Of a stretch of DNA of 64,000 nucleotides, positions 57,771 through 64,000 are shown one piece after another; positions within the stretch are counted from its first letter, which is position 1; every line of letters begins with the position of its first letter. Where the stretch lies: NCBI GenBank assembly GCA_947652115.1, contig OX393563.1, forward strand, positions 25,171,435 through 25,235,434. The letters are read 5' to 3'. Both the position numbers and the translations under genes were made by a program. This stretch comes from Blastomussa wellsi (Eukaryota > Cnidaria > Anthozoa > Scleractinia > Plerogyridae). Below the pieces are notes generated by a model. That model worked only from the letters and a program-made list of their open reading frames with translations. It made no database searches and had not been told where the DNA came from.

Positions 57771-59898
57771 AAATTTACACAGCTTGACTTCATGGGGCAA
57801 ACGAGGTCACAAATCTCAAAAACTCTACTAGAACTGCCATCTTTCTTAACATAAAAAAATGTCAAGATAGTTCTCAGACCAGCAACTAGACAAATCCTCA
57901 AATCCCATTAGAAACAAATTATCGAGTGGATTTTATCGGTAATCCAGAAGGCTTAAGTCTTAACTATATAAGTGGTTTGAAATTAATTTACATTTTAGCT
58001 CTGAGGTCCTCGTCGCCACTAGAAATTAAAAATACTCGGATATCGGTTTTTTACATAGAGCAAATGCCCCATAATTGTATTTTGTTCAAGCACTTTGCGG
58101 AATTTAGTTCGTGGCGAGGCTATTTAACAAACAAGCAATTTGATTGTAATTGGATTTAAAGCTGTGTATATAAGTAAATACAGCAAATGGCGGAAATCGT
58201 AAGTCTGGCTTTGAGTCGGTTCTATTTATAGGACAAGAGGATAAATTTCTTCTTTTGGGAGAAACAGATTTTGATCAGTTTTTATGTAGACTGGCTAATA
58301 CCTAATCAACTAAAAATTGCATAAAGTTAACTTGTGTAGTGGAGTCATAGCGATTTCCCATTTAAGGATATGGCAGCGAGGCAATCAACGGGCGAATTAA
58401 TAAAATCGCAGGTACATTTCAGCATTGCATCAGCTAGGTTGAAACCCATACTTAATAAATAAGAATAATACAAACAGCAACGTTCGTGGATCCGATACAT
58501 CCATGTAGTGTGTATTTAACGCCTCAATAAGTCGAAAATGGTTAAGCTGTTTTATAACTCACCAACAAAACAAAAATGTTCACGCAACCGGCATTAAGCC
58601 AGCATCTTGGCTAGGTTTTTCATCCGGTCAGTTTTTTTTAATTTCAGATAGGTGCACTTTCTATTGAAATATCATGCACGAAGCAAATATTTCATATTGA
58701 GGAAGCTTTATTTACGCGGGATTCAGTTCAGGTGCATTCTGTCCAGTTTGATAATTTAACAGGTTTCACGAGCATTTTTATAAAACTGCTTTCTCAATGG
58801 CATCACCTCTCTGTATACAAATGGACTCTGCTCACAAATGTCCCATGACTTCAATATAACAGGCACATGACGAAACGCGTTGTCTCCCCTCTGTGGAGTC
58901 TCGTGCATGCACGTGAGCGCGAGGCGATTTCGCCAGAGGAATTCGTCATTTGAAAGTTGGAACAACTACTTCAGTTTGACCACATTATTATTTTGTTATT
59001 TGGCAATGCTCAGATAGTTTGAAGCGAAACGTAGAATGGGCGTAAAACGGGCGTGCTCTGAAGCTGGAATTTAATACACCTTGCATATAACCCTGGGGGT
59101 GACATCATTGTAGAACTCATCGAAAGGAGGAGTACCAAGACAAAAAAATGCAGGTCTGAATAAATTTTTTTCTCGTTTAACATTAGTCATATAGAAATCT
59201 AAGTGATAACGGTCGGGATTATATCAAGTTGGCGTCTTATATCTGATTTCACGCTGGCAATTTATAGCTTTCTCCATTCTTTGTGTATATATAGGGTCTC
59301 TAAGAACAGAATACAGCAGAGACAGTACCGCTAGAGGACAATTAGCTGATTAGACGCTAAACAGATAGGCAAAAACATCGTTGCACAAATGTCAGTCTGA
59401 GTGAAGCAGAACAATTGCGAAAACTGGCCCTATCGGTGGACCAAAGCTATGAGTCGTTCACAATGATGATAATAATATTAAATTATCTCGAAAATATTGT
59501 ACTTTGGACCGGCGTCGGCTTCACGAAATTATATTGTTTGTTTATTGCTTCATACAGGATAATTATAGATTTTAATGGAAAATCTTACTAATTTGTATTA
59601 AGCAGATTATTGGGGAAAGTTTCCCCAAAAGTTCTCTAATATTCTAAGTTTACATTAGTACGCTTTAGCCGGAAAAAAACAACTTTGTTGTTTTCTTAAA
59701 AGAAAAACAGAAAACATACATATATAAACAGCACAAAGATTTGACTTCTTTGACGCCAAATAAATCCGCAATGTTTAACTCCCTGCGGCGTTAATTCTGC
59801 TTGGATTTGCTGGGGCACATCCGGAAACTGTTGTCCACATTCATCAGAAATGACTGACGTTAGAAGAAAAGAATTCTTCTCAGTTGGTTGGCAAAGTA

Positions 59899-59903
59899 GA
59901 AGG

Positions 59904-59946
<43 letters not shown>
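59899..59946 (+). repeat. (AAT)n microsatellite
   Basis: About fifteen consecutive AAT units. Confidence 0.9.
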
Positions 59947-59949
<3 letters not shown>

Positions 59950-60011
59950 GGTGCTTATAGGGCGCGTTTCTAACCTCAATGCGCCTAACAACAAATAATT
60001 CATTAACATTA

Positions 60012-60043
60012 AAATAAATAATAGATAGATCTATTATTTATTT
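60012..60043. repeat. 32-bp AT-rich perfect inverted repeat
   Basis: AAATAAATAATAGAT, two bases, then its exact inverse ATCTATTATTTATTT. Likely a low-complexity palindrome. Confidence 0.6.
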
Positions 60044-60228
60044 ATAGATCTAAAGCCTGTATTTTACCCGCAAGTATCTTTGAAATGAAAACAGACTAGG
60101 AGCCCAGACCTGCGACAACGTGGGTTATTCGGACAAGCAGTTTTAGTTTACTTTAGAAGTAAATGTCTGAAAGGAAAGAACTCTAGATTTTTGCATAGAA
60201 CGTCTTTTGAGCGAGTTCTGATGCAAAT

Positions 60229-60279
60229 TAGCCTGCGAACGCAGACGTATTTCCGAAATACGTCTGCGTTCGCAGGCTA
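60229..60279. mobile_element. 51-bp perfect palindrome with 9-bp target duplication (MULE-like mini-element)
   Basis: Arm of 25 bases beginning TAGCCTGCGAACGCAGACGT, one central base, then the exact inverse. It is flanked by identical 9-mers GATGCAAAT at 60220-60228 and 60280-60288. Its terminus TAGCCTGCGAA matches the 59-bp element at 14094-14152, also with a 9-bp duplication. Confidence 0.75.
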
Positions 60280-61362
60280 GATGCAAATGGATTAATAGAT
60301 TACTATTGCAAATCTTTTCTAGGCGGGCATTGTTTTTAGTCGAGCCGGTATTGTAAGTTGCTTTGGTTTTAATTAGTTCTATGCAAAGAAGATTCTTTCC
60401 TTAATCTTTTGCCTTTGTTGCGTTCATTATGGGTTCTAGGGTTCAGGGATGTAACTTTAATTTGAATACTGTCAGGAGCAGAAAATGATAAATTAAAGGC
60501 ATTATCTTCCCGCCGCCTAAAGTGCCATACAAAAGATTAAGTTATTTAAAATCAACACATCCCTGAATGCAAACTTAGATCGGCCCCTTCAATCAATAGC
60601 TCAAAATGTAACTTTAATGCACGAGTCACTTTTGAAGTCGAAACCATAGCGTTCTCTTCAAAGGGACAGTTGAACTGAGAGCAATTACGTAAACAACGTG
60701 TTGCGACAATGAGGCGTTTGTCCACAAGGGACAATTGGGTCACTGAACAAAGGCTATCTTTGGACCAATCAAATTATCTGTTGCTATCTGAGGTCAGGGT
60801 GGAATGACATAATGTCCGCAACTGCATTTGCATTCTCAAAGAAATGATACATACTTGTCCACAATGACTTAAATTTAATTGCTGTATTGACGTGAGTGAG
60901 TTAAAACCGCGAAATCGTTATGTCGATGTTTTTATAATTGGTTCCAACGTGTCTTACACCCCGTACGCAGCAGCTAATTAAATTGCGTGATAAGCATCTA
61001 TCTCTCAGGAGTCTGTACAACGCGACAAGTGCATTCAGTGGCTGGATTGTTATTACAATAGTTTCGAAACTCTATACACTGGCGCAGTTGGACGTAAATA
61101 CGAGATCTAGATAAATATTGATCGTATGTGGGTAAAGTTATTTCACCGGATCAAAACACCGAGGTAAGTTTTCGCCAAATACGAGCAAATTGGGATCTTA
61201 AACGGGTTGGCCGGGCTCGAGATGTGCTCTAGAGCTTTATTGACAAACCATTATTAGCACATCTTAATCGTGTTCTTGTACCTCCCGCAGATTTGTGTAC
61301 AGAGCAATGCAAATGCGGAGAGAAGAATTTATAAACCTCGTTGTCTTCTAGCTTGAGGTGAA

Positions 61363-63894
61363 ATGGCCTTTTCCTACGGGAGTGTACCCAGTGTAAATAT
61401 CTCGTCTGGCGTGAAAGCAAAGCTTCAAAAATGGATGGGAAAAGCGAGCACAAATGTTCGCGACAAACGAGGCACTAGTTGTCGAGAAATCTCTGCGGAA
61501 ATGGCGGATTACGAATCACAGCTCATGATAAACAATGCTATGCCTGTATCGCAACATTCGCGGACACGGAGTGCCCCTGTGCCGATGCTAAATGAAGAAA
61601 AAATTGCGAAAAAACCCCGTAAGAGCTCTGTCTCCACTCCACCTAAAAGATCCACAAAGGACCGTAGCGTCCGTGAGAACGGCAGAATTGAATCGTACCC
61701 AAAGAATGGACTACCACGGGATTTAAGTCACAGTATGGTGTTGTATGAGTCATCGAGTGATCCCAGCAGTAGCCTGCAAAAGCCAAACAACATAAACTGT
61801 TATGGTAAAGCATTGAATTTTGAAGATCAACCTGACAGTGTTGGACTGAATTCGACTCACCGTATTCGTGCAAAGAGCATGAACTGTCTAATTGCAGGTA
61901 AAGAAGTGTCAAGCTTGCCTGTAGTGACAAAAGGCAACAGACACGCTCGTGCAGGATACAAAACCTCTGGGGAACACTCCGACGAGAGTGCAAGCTCTGA
62001 CAACGAGAAAATCCCATCGAATCTAGTCTTCGACGGCAGTCTCAATGATGTTCAACAGCTATCGGGACAAATTCAATCGAGGTTGCAGAAATGGGTCGAA
62101 CGGGCATCGTATCTCGCAGCCATGCGGGACCGGAGACCCAGCGAAGAGTCTGCAAGTTCCACGGACGACAGTCTCAACCCACCCGAGAGTCCTAATTCAA
62201 AGTCTTCAGGATCAGAGCCGAAATCCTGGGGCAACGAGAACCCCGTAAAGAAGATAAAAGAACTAGAGCTGGCATTAAAAGAACTTGTGGAAAACGTTGG
62301 GGTCAGAGCGGGGCCTTCCAAGCAAGATGGAACCCATTCGCCGGGCTCTAATGGAAAGAGATCAAGACACAATTCTCAGCAAGAAAACGAAGAATTGGGT
62401 GGAAATGGGAAGCAGAGCTTACTGAGCAAGATTTCCCAAGATAACAGTGAATCTGGGTTGCGCCAGAGCCGAAATAATAGCTTAAGTTCCGAATCAGACG
62501 CATGTGTCAATATCAAAGACGAGGATTTTAAATTGATGATTGGCAATCCCGAAGAATCAAATGACCAGTTGTCCGAAAATCAGATGGAAGATGTCGATGA
62601 CGTTATTTTCATGAAATCCAGTTGCCCAACTCATGACCAGAATAAAACTGACTACCCACATACGCACAATCGAAGGTCTGTCATTTTACAGGAAGTTTTG
62701 TTATGTGAAACCCTTATCGAACAATTTCCTAAACAGAATAATGAACATGATAGTGCGCAAATGATAGTCCAATCTAACAGCGAGAAAGTCCGCGATGACT
62801 TATCAGTGAGAAGCAATGGCACCGGTACATATTCAGTCGAAGCTACGGGTAACAAAAATCGTTCAGGCAAAACGGAGCTGACAGAAGGAAAAACTGTAAC
62901 TGAAAATTCTAAAATGTCGGAAAATAAATCGAGAGATGGAGCAGGGAAAAAACTCGAACGCCCAAAGTTGAGGAAACAAGTCACGGCTCCAGATGGAAGT
63001 TCTTTAAAAGTTGGTTCTGACTTGAACCTTCGAGAGAGCATGAGACAGTATTTAAATTTCAAAGATGCTGATCTTTCTGCCTTTGCCGTCGAGTGCGTAC
63101 GGCATGCAAACAAAAAGAAACAAATGTTTCGGGGAGAGGACGCAGGAAAAGAGAACCTCGGCGGCCCGAAAAAAACAAACACAAACGAAAACAACAGTGT
63201 ACAATCTGTTCGGGCGATAGAGCAAAACCCCATTGTCATTATTTCTTCCCAAGATGAAGCTGGCCAAGCTGAGAGATCGAAAGCTCCGCCTGCCTCGCAC
63301 GGAACATCACCGGGCGGTGAAACCGCAAATGAATCCATCGCAAACGAACGTAGATCACGTTACAGTTTCTCCCGAACTGCGGAGGAAGCCGAGTGGTTCG
63401 CGAAAGAGTTCATTAATGTCGCACGAGAGAATCGTGTTGCCGAAAAAGAATCCTTGGGGCGCTCATCAAGTAATCCGCAGCGGGACCCCACAACTTCACA
63501 GCGTTTGTATAAATTCCCTTCAATGCCGATGTTCTACATACCAAAAGAAACCGTAGACTCTGAAAATGGAAAAGAAAAGAAAGGCAAAGCATTAAATATT
63601 CCTTCATCGCCCTTGAACCCACAGAGACGGTCGATTGCCTCGTTTCCGGCAGCTTTAGATTCACTGAACAGTAGAGCCGACCCATTTTATCATGGACTTT
63701 CTGACTCGGCTTCAACGTCGAAACAACGAGCAAGTAGCAGTTCTTGTGTGGCTGTTAAAGATGAAAACGACAATTTAGTTAACAAGGCTTCCGCTCGGCC
63801 AACCCTGAGGAAACGAAAGATGAGCGCTCCCTCCAGATCAGGTCTGTACCCAATGACCTCGAATGTCCGCGTGGACATTGAAGCTCTTATTTAA
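61363..63894 (+). CDS. Large disordered protein, 843 aa, single coding exon
   Basis: The ATG at 61363 has G at +4 and an in-frame TGA nine bases upstream, so the start is well supported unless 5' splicing occurs. The frame is open for 2,532 bases, far beyond chance. The protein is rich in Ser, Asn, Glu, Lys and Arg with no membrane segment. Two related short motifs occur: KLQKWMGKAS (about 20-29) and RLQKWVERAS (about 238-247), predicted amphipathic helices. Two LRK-x-AP-type motifs (LRKQVTAP, LRKRKMSAP) occur in the second half. Helical segments include MRQYLNFKDADLSAFAVECV and EEAEWFAKEFINVAREN. The C-terminus is DIEALI. No family is recognised; it may be a scaffold or nuclear/cytoskeletal regulator, possibly lineage-restricted. 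Confidence 0.8.
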   Translation: MAFSYGSVPSVNISSGVKAKLQKWMGKASTNVRDKRGTSCREISAEMADYESQLMINNAMPVSQHSRTRSAPVPMLNEEKIAKKPRKSSVSTPPKRSTKDRSVRENGRIESYPKNGLPRDLSHSMVLYESSSDPSSSLQKPNNINCYGKALNFEDQPDSVGLNSTHRIRAKSMNCLIAGKEVSSLPVVTKGNRHARAGYKTSGEHSDESASSDNEKIPSNLVFDGSLNDVQQLSGQIQSRLQKWVERASYLAAMRDRRPSEESASSTDDSLNPPESPNSKSSGSEPKSWGNENPVKKIKELELALKELVENVGVRAGPSKQDGTHSPGSNGKRSRHNSQQENEELGGNGKQSLLSKISQDNSESGLRQSRNNSLSSESDACVNIKDEDFKLMIGNPEESNDQLSENQMEDVDDVIFMKSSCPTHDQNKTDYPHTHNRRSVILQEVLLCETLIEQFPKQNNEHDSAQMIVQSNSEKVRDDLSVRSNGTGTYSVEATGNKNRSGKTELTEGKTVTENSKMSENKSRDGAGKKLERPKLRKQVTAPDGSSLKVGSDLNLRESMRQYLNFKDADLSAFAVECVRHANKKKQMFRGEDAGKENLGGPKKTNTNENNSVQSVRAIEQNPIVIISSQDEAGQAERSKAPPASHGTSPGGETANESIANERRSRYSFSRTAEEAEWFAKEFINVARENRVAEKESLGRSSSNPQRDPTTSQRLYKFPSMPMFYIPKETVDSENGKEKKGKALNIPSSPLNPQRRSIASFPAALDSLNSRADPFYHGLSDSASTSKQRASSSSCVAVKDENDNLVNKASARPTLRKRKMSAPSRSGLYPMTSNVRVDIEALI

Positions 63895-64000
63895 AGTGAC
63901 TGCATGTGTGAACACCTCGCTCTAAAGCTTAGTAATGGAAAATTATACACCTGAGAAAAAGAACCCTTAAGCGCATACATTGTATGGAAATTATTGAGGC

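Larger units (their letters stand above)
52765..61362. other. Long gene-poor, AT-rich region
   Basis: Apart from the repeats listed separately, no gene was supported. Frames at 53740-54150 and 53142-53393 (minus) were examined without recognising a family. The right end should contain the promoter of the 61.36-kb gene. Confidence 0.3.

Noticed and set aside
62652..63338. Minus-strand 228-codon frame.
   Set aside because: Lies wholly antisense to the well-supported 843-codon frame and has no independent support.

Overview
The window looks like nuclear DNA from an early-branching animal, most likely a cnidarian and probably a stony coral. The genes are intron-rich with standard GT..AG junctions. 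They include an NB-ARC immune-type receptor with TPRs and a death-effector domain, and an SLC24 exchanger. Introns and spacers are full of short non-autonomous DNA transposons, tRNA-derived SINEs and fragments of LINE and Penelope-like retroelements. I see no prokaryotic operon, CRISPR array, rRNA gene or functional tRNA gene. The species is inferred from gene content only; no search was run.

Layout. 0.7-7.1 kb (minus): a four-exon gene that assembles in frame into a 782-residue DED / NB-ARC / TPR protein, similar in design to cnidarian NLR and apoptosome-type sensors. 7.1-18.5 kb (plus): a gene divergent from it, encoding a seven-bladed RCC1 propeller with a long disordered tail, nine exons including a likely 30-nt microexon. 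18.5-28.6 kb: gene-poor DNA with a head-to-head SINE pair and a direct tandem duplication of a ~3.44-kb unit (about 20.48-27.37 kb). 28.66-36.76 kb (plus): a complete seven-exon K+-dependent Na+/Ca2+ exchanger of 557 residues. 36.8-43.9 kb: spacer rich in inverted-repeat elements. 43.9-45.9 kb (plus): a tentative two-exon single-pass membrane protein, whose last frame stays unusually open past its stop. 46.7 kb (minus): a small open frame with a signal-peptide-like start. 47.2-61.3 kb: gene-poor DNA with a mariner-like MITE, retroelement remnants and a perfect 51-bp palindrome flanked by a 9-bp duplication. 61.36-63.89 kb (plus): an 843-residue, largely disordered protein in one coding exon.

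The genes do not form an obvious pathway. The receptor and RCC1 genes share a short divergent promoter region and might be co-regulated. The most notable points are the DED-NB-ARC-TPR architecture, a family of tiny MULE-like palindromic elements with 9-bp target duplications, Penelope-type foldback units carrying a hammerhead-ribozyme-like core, the 3.44-kb tandem duplication, and the mostly open frame downstream of the membrane-protein stop.
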